Shown here piece after piece: positions 54,791 through 64,000 of a stretch of DNA of 64,000 bases. This stretch comes from Cephalotus follicularis (Eukaryota; Streptophyta; Magnoliopsida; Oxalidales; Cephalotaceae). Location: assembly GCA_001972305.1 (NCBI GenBank), contig BDDD01001757.1:124001-188000 (forward strand). The letters run 5' to 3'. Within the stretch, counting starts at the first letter, position 1. Each line of letters opens with the position of its first letter. Below the pieces are notes generated by a model that saw nothing but the letters and a program-made list of their open reading frames with translations, was not told the origin of the DNA and ran no database searches. The translations under genes and the position numbers were made by a program.

Positions 54791-57700
54791 TGTAACGCCC
54801 CAAACCCAAAGGGTCAACCCTCAAGATTTGACGCACTACTAATAGTATCATTCATTTATATATTTCAGAGAATTAAAAACTTTCAACAATATAATAATGC
54901 ATGCGGAATAAATCCAATAAAATATCATTTGTGTGGATAAACCCAAAGTCATACAATACAATTCATAAAAGCTCTGCCATAATCCGGCAGGTCATAAAAC
55001 AATATGTAATTCCATCTTTATACTCTCTGTCGTCGAACTGCAATAAGAGGGAGGAGACTCACTCGGGGCTTCAATCCTTAGCTTGCTGCGAAGCTCCACC
55101 TGTACCTGACCCATTACATTAAAATGCAATGGGTTAGCGACGACTGGTCATGTAGGAACTACAACCCACTCATGCACGAAGATGTATATGTGATGCAAAT
55201 AAGAGATGCGATAAAAGCGGGACTATACAGTCCATTTCCCAGTCATTAACATTTATTCACAGTATCAGTATAAGCATTTATTAGCAGTCACAGTTAGTCA
55301 TTCACAATAAATCCTTCATCGGCATCCCCCACTGAAGGAGGAGCGATAAACCACTCCAGACGTTAAGGTAGAGGAGCCGGGACATGAATAAACATTACAT
55401 TGTAGGCAGACCGGTTCCTTGGGTTCCTCGGCTTTAGGAAGAGCAATATACGCGCTCTATGCGTTAAAGGAAGAGGAGAGGAACATAAACATTATACAGT
55501 GTCAGTAATAGCCATTCAGTATACTATTCAATAATTATAACATTAACAGTAACAGTCAGTGTGGCTCATCTCGGTCGGTGATCAGTCAGCTCATCTCAAT
55601 TGGTGATCCGATGACTCATCTCAATTGGTGATCCGATGACTCATCTTGGTCGGTGATCCATTGGGCTATCTCGGTGATCCCATAGGCTCATCTCAAAATA
55701 GCCTTGTCTGCTCATCTCAATTGGTGATCTGCCAGCTCATCTCAATTGGTGATCTGACGGCTCATCTCAATCGGTGATCAATCAGCTCATCTCAATTGGT
55801 GATCAGACACAGTACAGTACATTGACACTACATTAACAGTAACAATAAATTATACTAACACTACATTTCCAATCACTGTAGGGTCTGCTTCCTTAGTTTA
55901 CACTATACCTATCATGTATTATTTCACTACTCTTATCAATTATATATATATATATATCAACTGCACTTATCACGCTTATACCCCTTTTCTATTAATAAAA
56001 TCCTTTCCTCCACACAACCGTCATATCATCAATTACATTGCATTTATTCTTCTGACAATGGCCATTATTTGTACTTTAATACATATATAGTGGAGCTCAC
56101 TACAGTAATAAACATGCACAGTCTATTACATGCCCTGGGCGCGTGAAGAGCTTTACCTGAGTGCCATATGCACATGCTTCAGGAAGCATGTTTTGTAGAG
56201 AGTTCCACACTCCTTGTGCGTGCTCGGGATGCATGCGAAGAAGGGCTCAATACCATGGCATGTAGGAAGGACATGCACTGGGCAGTGCTCGGCGCAAAGG
56301 CATGTAGGGGACATATGCAGAGGTGGAGAGCTTCCCATGCGTTCACTCTCGGGCGCATGAATGCATGCTGTGGATGCCCACCATGGAGAACCCGATATTA
56401 CATGTAAAGCCAACTGCATGGGGCTCAGGCACATGCAATCCTCACTGTTCAACACTTGCACGGGCGTGCATATCGTACAGAGCTCTACTACGAAGCCATG
56501 TTTGGGAGACATGGTGTTGTAAGCGTGGCACCTCTCTTGCTTGGGACTCATGGCAGACGAACTCTGCCATTCTGTGTTGCATGCTAAGGACACGCATGGA
56601 GAGCTTGGATACGCCATTGGAGAGCTTTAATGGGCAAAGCGTGCAGGTGCCATGCATAGTTCACAGCGTCACACTCCTGCTCTGCGCATGGCCAGAGGAG
56701 GACTCAGTTGTGTTTCACACTCGGGTGTTTCCCAGGGATAGCCATATGCAGCACCTTGGCGCAAGCCAAGGGAAAGTTATCCACGGTACCTCGGTATTTG
56801 ACACTGGTGCGTCCCTGGACGTATCACAGGTGGACGGTGCTTGGCATGGTATCCATGGTACGCTTGTCCTCGAGTGTATGGCACGTCGGGTAATAGCACA
56901 TTGGCGCTCTACACCTCGGTACTTGGCACCTCTGCCCACAGCGCCTCTAGTGCATACCGTTTGCTCCTCGGACACCTATGGCTTGAAGCCATTTCTCTTT
57001 AGCAGCTCGGGCATGGAGCTCGGCACTTGCGCTCCTCGGCAGCTCGGGCATGGAGCTCGGCCCTTACGCTCCTGGGCAGCTCGGGCATGGAGGGAATAAC
57101 CCATGCGATATGGGATGACGCCTGCATGGGTACAGTGATGCACTGCACGGGTGCGTTCATGATTGTTTTCTCAGACGCCCTACGGTGGCACCTCGGCTCA
57201 CGGTTACGGCACCGCTGGTGTATGGCATGACATGGAGAGCCATGGGTGGAACCACAACGCATACCACGCATTACCTCAGCAAATATAGTTCCTCGGCACA
57301 CCTAGTATGTAGAGGATGATGCCTATGACGAGAGGTGCTAGGATGGCATGCATGGATACACATACTCTGGGAGCTCGGCACATAACAAGCATGACAGCAT
57401 GGCGAGCTCGTGTTTTGTGTATGACATGCATGTTGTGCGTCAGGCATTATGCAAGCATTAATAACATTTATCTAAGTCCCTACCTATCAATTAAAGAGGA
57501 CCATTATACCATTTTTATCACTTATTCATTCAGTGCAATATATCACAGTATACAACATTCACAAGTAAGACACAAGCACTGTGTAGGTATTAGAACCTAC
57601 CTTGAAATGGTGAGCTCTGTTCGACCACTGGTTCCTCCTTTGCTTTCCTTCCTTTGCTCACTGCTTCAACTTCTCATTGTCGCTTTCTCTCCCGAAATGC

Positions 57701-58080
57701 CAATTGTCCTTCCTACACTCACCACTTCTCTATTTATAGCTACCTGTGGAATTCTCTAGAATTCCCTGGAGCAATCTTACCATTCCTTCACTGGATTGGG
57801 CTGAGGACTGGTTAGAATCAGCCCAATTCTCCAATTCTTCCTTTATTAAATTTAGCCCAATATTAACACTATTAAGCCCAATAGCATAATAATATTTCAA
57901 AGCCCAAATTCTCCTTCCTTTCCCTTGGACCAGATTTAGCCCAAGGCTCCATTCATTCATCTATCACATTTCGGTCCAAAATGTCATTTATTCATTAACT
58001 CAATTTCCAGTCCAATAACAGTATCACATTTTGAGCCCAATTTCCAGAACTCAATTATTTATAAAATTCCAGGTATTACA
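54791..58080 (-). mobile_element. Nested solo LTR, TGTAATACCC family, TSD ATTAA
   Basis: A 3290-bp unit from TGTAACGCCCCAAACCC (54791) to CCAGGTATTACA (58080), flanked by ATTAA at 54786-54790 and 58081-58085. It is a full-length copy in minus orientation, the template used here to judge the truncated copy at 5609. A donor-like CAAG|GTAGGTTCT lies on the minus strand near 57602-57590. Frames of up to 258 codons at 56323-57099 lack any domain. Confidence 0.94.
55560..55805 (+). repeat. Minisatellite, GGCTCATCTCRRTYGGTGATC
   Basis: About ten copies of a 22-24-bp unit, longer than the arrays in the two other copies of this LTR. Confidence 0.85.
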
Positions 58081-59500
58081 ATTAAAGATCCCAACTGGGG
58101 AAAGTAAACTATGCAAACATACTGTCATGGCTCACGTCTGAAGAAATGCTCAAAGCACATGAAAGAAAAGCTTACTCTTTCCTCTGCTTAACTGATGCTC
58201 TAAGATACTTACAAAAGCTGGAAGAAAACTTGAGATAAAACAAGGAGTAGCTGAGGTGCTCTGGAAAAGGATCCAACTTGGCCTAAAGTGCCAAGAAGGA
58301 TAAAGCTTACTCTTGGAACAGGATGAGAACTTGCTTCTCAGAAACTTACTTCTTTTGCTTGCTTTACATAATATAGTTGCCAGCTTATATTGGCCTGAGC
58401 TAAGTTGAACTTCGGCCTTAGCCGTAAACTGGGCAGCTTGCCTGCCAAGAACCCTCGTGGTACTCCTCTGAACTTGCTTAACTTTGCTTATCTTAATTGA
58501 GGACTAAAAGTCAGAGGACTAACTCCTCCTCTGAAAACTTACTGAAAATCTATAATCTCAGATCTCGATTAACTTAACTCTGCTATGTTCAAACCCTAAA
58601 CACCATCATACACAATAGTATAAAAGAGATCCAGGTAGGACCTGGGGACAGTCTCGCTCAGAAACCCATCATAGACAATAGGTACGCTGAGGAGGTTGGA
58701 GCTATGTACAAAGTGCTCGGCTGCGCTCAAACCCTAAACACCGTCATGGACAACAGTGTATAGGAGATCCAGGTATGGAACCCGGTGGCAGACTCGCTCG
58801 ACTTTCCATCATAGACAATAGTAGGCCGAGGAGTAGGGTGAGCACATACTGTTACCACTATGGAAAGTGACTAAGCACTTAGAAGAAACTTGAGCTCTGG
58901 TGTTGGGAACTCTCTCCTCTGCCAAGAAAGACTTACAAAGAATGCTAGGGAAACAATTCCAGCTAGAAGGCTCTCATATTACTGAAGTTGAAACAGAAAG
59001 ATTTACAAGAAACATCACGAAATAAAAGCATCAAAAGAAAGGATGTCCCACTCACAATTCTTGGCTACATTCTCTGCTGGCTTACATTCTCCCTGCTTGC
59101 TGCTTCCTCTTCTTTCTCATCGCCTGCTTCTTCGTTCTGCTGTGCTCGGACGTTACGACTGCTACTGGTTCAAGTACTCAAAGAAAAGGGAAGAAGAAAA
59201 ATAAGAAGATCTAGAGCTCTCTCTCTCAAAACTACCAAACGAAGACTCTGTAAACAACCAAAAACAACTTTGCTAATCTCAAATGAAGCCATCATTTGCC
59301 TTGGGACTTGGAAACTTCCTCAACAAGCTTTGCGCTTAAGTCCACAAAGAACTTAATATTCACACTTAACACTTGGGTTATAACAAAACCACACTTAAAC
59401 TTTCCTTTCAACTCAATTAAGTCCAAGGCCATAAAACAAAAATTATACACCATAGAAAAAGTTTCTTAAACTCCTTAAGAAAAAGTTACGGGGCGTTACA

Positions 59501-60093
59501 AGTAACTTGTCTCCTGAGTGCTTCAAATAGTGAATGACGGTTACGATACTGAAGCTTTTGCCGCATTTCTTCAGTAGTCTTCAAATTTGTTGAATGGAAT
59601 TACTGTTGTTAGTAACTGAATGATTATTGAATTTGTTGTCTGGTAATGATTGAATATAATGTTCGACTACCATTTTCTCCTCATTCTCTTGTTATCTACG
59701 AAATAGTGCGGCCACAAATTTTGGTCTTCTTTGTCGAAAGTTCCATATTGGGTCAAATCTTCTTCATAGAAATTTACTAATAGGAGGTAGTTTGTTCGTA
59801 TGTTGAAACGAATATCAGTATGACATTGTTTTGAATAAATTTTTTGAATTTGATCTTCTGTTACTAATTTGGTGCGATATGAAAGTTCAAAATAATCCCA
59901 ATTGGCTGCAGTTGTTTTAGATCTCCATTGACGAATTTGTGTTTCAAGGGGGAGTGAACAATCCCACAAATCTAATTTTAGAAGATGAGGGAGATTTTTA
60001 AATCCTTTAATTTGTATGAGATGTTTGGCTGATTCAATTTCTTGGATAAATTCTAATGGTATAGATTTAATCATTGCTTGGACTACTGAAAAT
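59501..60093 (-). pseudogene. Pararetrovirus downstream ORF, C-terminal part (locus 2)
   Basis: A minus-strand open frame (59667-60074 and upstream) with a conserved look: LDLWDCSLPLETQIRQWRS, NWDYFELSYRTKLV and FNIRTNYLLLVNFYEEDL. It lies immediately upstream (5') of the pararetrovirus promoter, where the last ORF of a circular caulimovirid genome lies. I recall florendoviruses having a second ORF of unknown function in this place, which fits; a movement protein is the alternative. The frame ends after YFVDNK with a probable shift. Confidence 0.5.
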
Positions 60094-63000
60094 TGTCACA
60101 ACCTGTCCCTCGAGGCCGTGACCCCACAGAACGAGCCGTGCTATTCAATAAACCAACAACACATAACTCCATCTAAACTTCCCAGCAAGTTACCCATCTT
60201 TGGGTTCCTCTTGCCCAAACACGCTTAACCGTAGAGATCTTTATACTAACTTATCCATTAGATTATTCTTATTCTCCCTTAAGCAATTATTCTGATTTAA
60301 TCTTATATTCCACAATATAATTACATGCTATAACCTTAACTCTTAATTGAGTTTTTACTCATTTCTAAATCAATAAAAAAATGTGAAAATTCCTATAGAA
60401 AAAATGCTACAATTCCCTTTAAAAAAATGGACCTTTTTCCAAAATTTACATATAAAGAGAATCACAATTTATATATATATATATATCCACACTCTTGAGG
60501 AGGAATCAGCAGTTCATTGGTTTCAAATCTTTCATATAGATATCACCATCATATAATTAAATTTCATCTCATCATTTTAGCTATAAACATATATGTATAA
60601 TCAGATTACTTAACATATATCTACATCTCAAAATCATAATCATAACCATAGTAAAACATCCCAAATGTCCCAATGCAATGCATGTGAGACTGGCTAGAAC
60701 TGCAAGTGTAAGGTGCCTAAATTTTCATGGTCTACCTCTAGCAACCAAAATGGTACTATGCTGGTGGATCACTCGCTGCCGCCTCAACTGAAAATAATAA
60801 ATAAATAAAAAGGGGTTAATCTAAATAACTAAGTGAATTGAGATAAGTCATTTCCAATTGCATCCATACAAGAAAACTGGATGCGCTGAATAAAATATAT
60901 GCCAAAATCAAAAGTATATGCTACAAATTGAATAAAATCAATGTATGAAAGGACCGTAATCAGACCGTAATCATCAACAAAGCTTCACAACAGGAATTCG
61001 CAACTAATAACAGAAATGAACAAACAATAAATATGACCAGGCTACATGCCCAAAATAAACACACAGAATCCGCTAGACAACCACACAGCTCAATATAGTA
61101 CTACATGATCACAGTAAATCAGAGCGGAATGATCATCAATCAAGAAATGTGCCCATATAAACACCCCATCCAGGAATACCGGTACAACCAAACTGTCATC
61201 ATCATATTTCATCATCCTCCTATCATCGTTCTCATATCATCATCCTCATACACCGGTGCAGAGTAGCCACACAGGCTGTATATCATCATGGCAACCACAC
61301 AGGCTGAATATCATCACAGCAGCCACACAGGCTGAATATCATCACAACAGCCACACAGGCTGAATATCACAGATCATGTGGTACTCAACATCAGGGTACA
61401 AAGTACGATATCACCATAAAACACATAAAGGGTAGGAGCACGTAACCCTTTGTGCAGAGTAGAAGGTGACATTATCACTTGAACCGGAACTCATTATGTC
61501 CAAATCAAAGATATTACAATAATAAACATAAAGGAAGTAACATAGTCATCAGAGTTAAGAGCACTCATATGCTCGTCCACCATATCACAATCATAGGAAA
61601 TGCTCAATACCATCACATACAATACCAATAAGTATATGTCACTTATTTATAAAGAAGAAAGTATGAAATACATGTGTATGTTATGAAAAACTAAAATCCC
61701 CATTTCCAACTGATAATCACATCATATCACGTATACATCCTTACAATTGCTCTTGTTACTTGAATATACCTTTACAAATCTATAGTAAATACTAACATAC
61801 TTCTACTACCTCTTTCATATTTAAACTACTTCAATTGTCTAGAATGCATGGAAGCCGAAATATTTCAAACATAGGGAAATTAATTTACACAATCCCTAAT
61901 TCTAACAACATGCTAATACCTCTCAACTTCTCTTAACCACTCACTTTTTAAACTATAAAAAAACATCAATTAATTACACATACATGGACCCAAAATTTTG
62001 AAGATAAACGTAAAAAATCAATTCATGAAATATTCTCTTTACTAGTACCTTAATCACCCTAAAAAAATCATTACAAATATGAATCCTCCATTGCTATAAG
62101 AAACACAAAAACTTCAAGGAAGAAAATGGTGATTAACCTATAATAACAACTTTAATTCTAACACAATTTCAACACATGAATACTTAAATCATCTATTAAC
62201 CTTTTAAACTAAAAACATCACCTTTTTCTTACTACATCATGAACCCGAAATTTAAGGGGATGAAGGAGAGATTATTTCCTGTTAATATACCTCAATTTTA
62301 GCTCAATTATATCCATAAACCACGAAGGAAGTCAACTCCTTGACAAGCATGAAACAAGAAATTTAAGGAGAATAATTTAGCAAGTTATTCATGCAAAAAT
62401 TCATTTCATTAACCATAAATAAATCAACCCCTCCCTTAACCATCATAAAATCCAAAAATTTAGAAAATGAAATGGTGATGAATTTATGACAACATGCTCC
62501 AATTTTGTCAAATATCTTCTATCATTTCAACAATAATCCATTATTTCAACACTTAACATATAGCATCATCACTCGATAAATTCACATAACCATAACATCT
62601 ATGATATAATAAAGTTAGGAAATTTACCAGATTATGCTAGGAAGAAGAAAGATAATTCACTTCTCTACTAGTTTCCTTGGAGAATTCTTGAAGAATTGGA
62701 AAAGAAATTGAGAACTTGCAAGGGAGATGATTACTACGGCCAAGAGAAGGAAAAGAATGATGAGAAGAATGGATTTTCGATATAAATGCACACACATGAT
62801 AGATATGGAAGATACTAGTGAATTGTAGGCTTCCCAAAGGAAGGAAAAACGGCCAAGCCTTACTAATTTTAGTTATTGGGCCGACTTGCATGAAAAATAA
62901 TAATTGTGGTTCCTAAATTGGAGCTTAATTCGGCTAGGCTAGGATAAAAATATGTTTGGGCCTTTAACAATTTTTTTAACACCATGTCATCTTAAAATTA

Positions 63001-63168
63001 GCCCACAATGAAAACATAAAAGCTTGGTTCCAAAAGAAATTAGTGCATGCCCTAAAGTATTGACCAAAGTCTCATGTAATGTCATGAATGGCATTCACCC
63101 ACAGAAATAAATAAATAAATAAATTTAAATCTTAAATGATCATCACCTAAGAGACATGGGGTATTACA
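60094..63168 (-). mobile_element. Solo LTR, family B-like, near-matching TSD
   Basis: A 3075-bp unit from TGTCACAACCTGTCCC to GACATGGGGTATTACA, flanked by AAAAT (60089-60093) and GAAAT (63169-63173). Removing it and one TSD copy restores the register of the minus-strand pararetrovirus frame, which independently supports the borders. A 28-bp minisatellite lies at 61267-61378. The stem-loop motif near 60812-60830 is degraded. Confidence 0.85.
61267..61378 (+). repeat. 28-bp minisatellite, four copies
   Basis: Units starting CCACACAGGCTG at 61267, 61295, 61323 and 61351 with very few differences. Confidence 0.9.
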
Positions 63169-63290
63169 GAAATCCTGTGACCATTAAATTCATTATAACA
63201 AGTGATATTATTCAACCAAATAAATCAAAGTGGCTGGTATCAGTGAAGAGTACATGATGGAGCATTCCATGGTCCACCATTAAGATCAAA
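63169..63290 (-). pseudogene. Pararetrovirus downstream ORF, upstream part
   Basis: The minus frame continues in register with 60093 and below, once the solo LTR and one TSD copy are removed, and carries a TGA at 63214-63212. The upstream limit of the viral sequence is not clear; the frame stays open towards the plus-strand promoter at 63325. Confidence 0.45.
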
Positions 63291-63324
63291 ACAAATCCAA
63301 GGGCCTAGGCGCATTCACTGGATC

Positions 63325-63332
63325 TTTAAATA
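63325..63332 (+). promoter_or_regulatory. TATA-like box for the 63548 frame
   Basis: TTTAAATA with a C/T-rich leader after it (TACCTCCCCCCTCTCTTTCG), 216 bp before the ATG. The leader has a CTCAG|GTAATC string at about 63464-63474 that could be a splice donor. Confidence 0.4.
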
Positions 63333-63547
63333 CCTCCCCCCTCTCTTTCGGGGAGCTTCTTTACCCTTTCAAGTTCACTAAAAACCCTATAATCTCTGAA
63401 TCTCTAGCTTCTCCAGTTTTCACTTCCAACTCCTTCTTCATTTTTCTTTCTTTCTCAAAAACTCAGGTAATCTTGATCCCTTACCTCTTTATAGTTTTTA
63501 AAGCTTCTGCTCCTTAGTCCCTCTCTCCCGTCTTCATCAAAACAACC

Positions 63548-64000
63548 ATGCCAAGAACAAAGCAAACCAAACGGCTTATCAGGAACCCCATGGTTGTGGC
63601 TAAGGTGACAATCGCGGAGCGTCCTCTCTACATGGAGGTGGAGATGGAGGCTGCAGCTGTTGGGAATCCCAACATTGAGGCAAGAGAGGCTGGGGTCCAA
63701 GTCTTTAGGACCCACTTCGACCAAACCAAGATTCACTCAAAGAAATTGGCAGAGCTGGTAAAGGAGTATTCCATCCCTAGCAGCCTGGACATTGAGATTC
63801 CCGTCGATGCTTCAGGCCCAGTCCTAGGGGTTCATAATGGGCTTCCTGGTGAGATGCCTCGAGGCGGGGGTGAAAGCCACTATGGCGATGTTCAAGGAAT
63901 TTCACACCATAACCTCCTCCCCAAAGAAACGCGGCTTCTATTTCAAGTCTCAAGCGGGTCACAACAAACTGCTGGGGGAGAACCCCAAAAAGGTCAAAAG
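63548..64000 (+). pseudogene. Gag-like/'putative gypsy type' N-terminus, frameshifted, runs off the window
   Basis: ATG at 63548 opens 151 codons to the window end without a stop. The start is basic (MPRTKQTKRLIRN), then ELVKEYSIPSSLDIEIPVD, matching the pattern of the 44777-45054 peptide. From about 63838 the better protein lies one frame over (FLVRCLEAGVKATMAMFKEF, KKRGFYFKSQAGHNKLLG), so a base appears to have been gained in a GGGC. The combined pattern resembles plant Transposase_28-type proteins, linked to gypsy elements. It could also be a host gene, but codon pattern and the shift favour a mobile-element relic. Confidence 0.5.

Larger units (their letters stand above)
53440..59500 (-). 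mobile_element. Solo LTR with nested LTR, TSD AGTAA
   Basis: On the minus strand it starts TGTAACGCCCCGTAAC (59500) and ends GGGAACGGGTCGTGTCA (53440). AGTAA flanks it at 53435-53439 and 59501-59505. Without the nested 54791-58080 LTR and one TSD copy it is about 2766 bp. It contains a 285-bp tandem duplication, the stem-loop motif at 54683-54711, and CCGAGGAC-type text. A 122-codon frame at 58988-59356 has no domain. Confidence 0.93.

Noticed and set aside
56323-57099. 258-codon plus-strand frame
   Set aside because: Lies entirely in the solo LTR at 54791-58080; no domain, and repeated GCTCGGGCATGGAGCTCGG text explains the openness.
58988-59356. 122-codon frame with a hydrophobic stretch, possible membrane protein
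   Set aside because: Within the solo LTR 53440-59500; the hydrophobic part is a Ser/Leu-rich by-product of CTTCTTC text.
63236-63251. TGGTATCAG string as a retroelement primer site on the plus strand
   Set aside because: The match to the tRNA-Met site stops after nine bases and no LTR end lies before it; the minus strand reads as viral ORF here.

Overview
The window is nuclear DNA of an angiosperm, most likely a dicot with a large, repeat-rich genome. Almost every recognisable coding segment belongs to a plant LTR retrotransposon (Ty3/gypsy chromovirus-type or Ty1/copia) or to an endogenous plant pararetrovirus (Caulimoviridae). Many elements have decayed to solo LTRs of 2.7-3.3 kb with 5-bp target duplications. 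I see no convincing host gene, tRNA, rRNA or CRISPR. The species cannot be named from this sequence.

Layout. 1-3597 is the 3' part of a plus-strand chromovirus (Gag tail, protease, RT, RNase H, integrase, chromodomain), broken by stops and one frameshift. Its 3' LTR (3598-10434) is split by a minus-strand LTR of another family (5609-10157), and an unresolved N lies at the junction (5608). 10435-16294 is a mosaic of LTR remnants. 16295-18461 plus 21152 to about 21240 is a minus-strand pararetrovirus piece (movement-protein end, linker, coat-protein region), split by a solo LTR with TSD TGTAC. 21634-32280 holds several copies of a third LTR family ('B') in both orientations, plus a copia LTR. 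32322-36840 is a minus-strand copia element with an almost continuous but stop-ridden polyprotein. 36922-42482 is a minus-strand chromovirus of the same family as the first; it has 3' LTR, PPT, PBS and Gag, but large pol deletions. 42483-43590 is another gypsy RT fragment. 43592-46318 holds a B-LTR end, a Gag-like N-terminus and a TATA-bearing LTR-like segment.

46319-63290 is one pararetrovirus locus on the minus strand: downstream ORF, promoter and leader, tRNA-Met primer site, ORF1 start, protease, RT. Four LTRs lie in it as three separate insertions, one of them carrying a nested fourth, each with an exact or near-exact target duplication. The last 650 bp start a plus-strand transcription unit whose Gag-like reading frame is shifted near 63838 and runs off the window.

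Three patterns are not explained by the usual feature list. First, clusters of a CpG-containing palindromic decamer (around GCGTCGACGC) recur in LTRs of Ty3 elements and in copia-associated DNA, twice just 5' of a TATA-like box. Second, a short stem-loop ending in a CTAAC + pyrimidine + CAG string recurs near the 3' end of several LTR families with matching changes on both arms, and pairs with conserved AG|GTAGGGG strings in a way that suggests spliced LTR leaders. Third, the pararetrovirus ORF1 that begins after the primer site lacks room for movement and coat proteins, while another piece in the same window carries those, which suits either deletion or a two-component virus. All boundaries were read by eye; identities are approximate unless stated.
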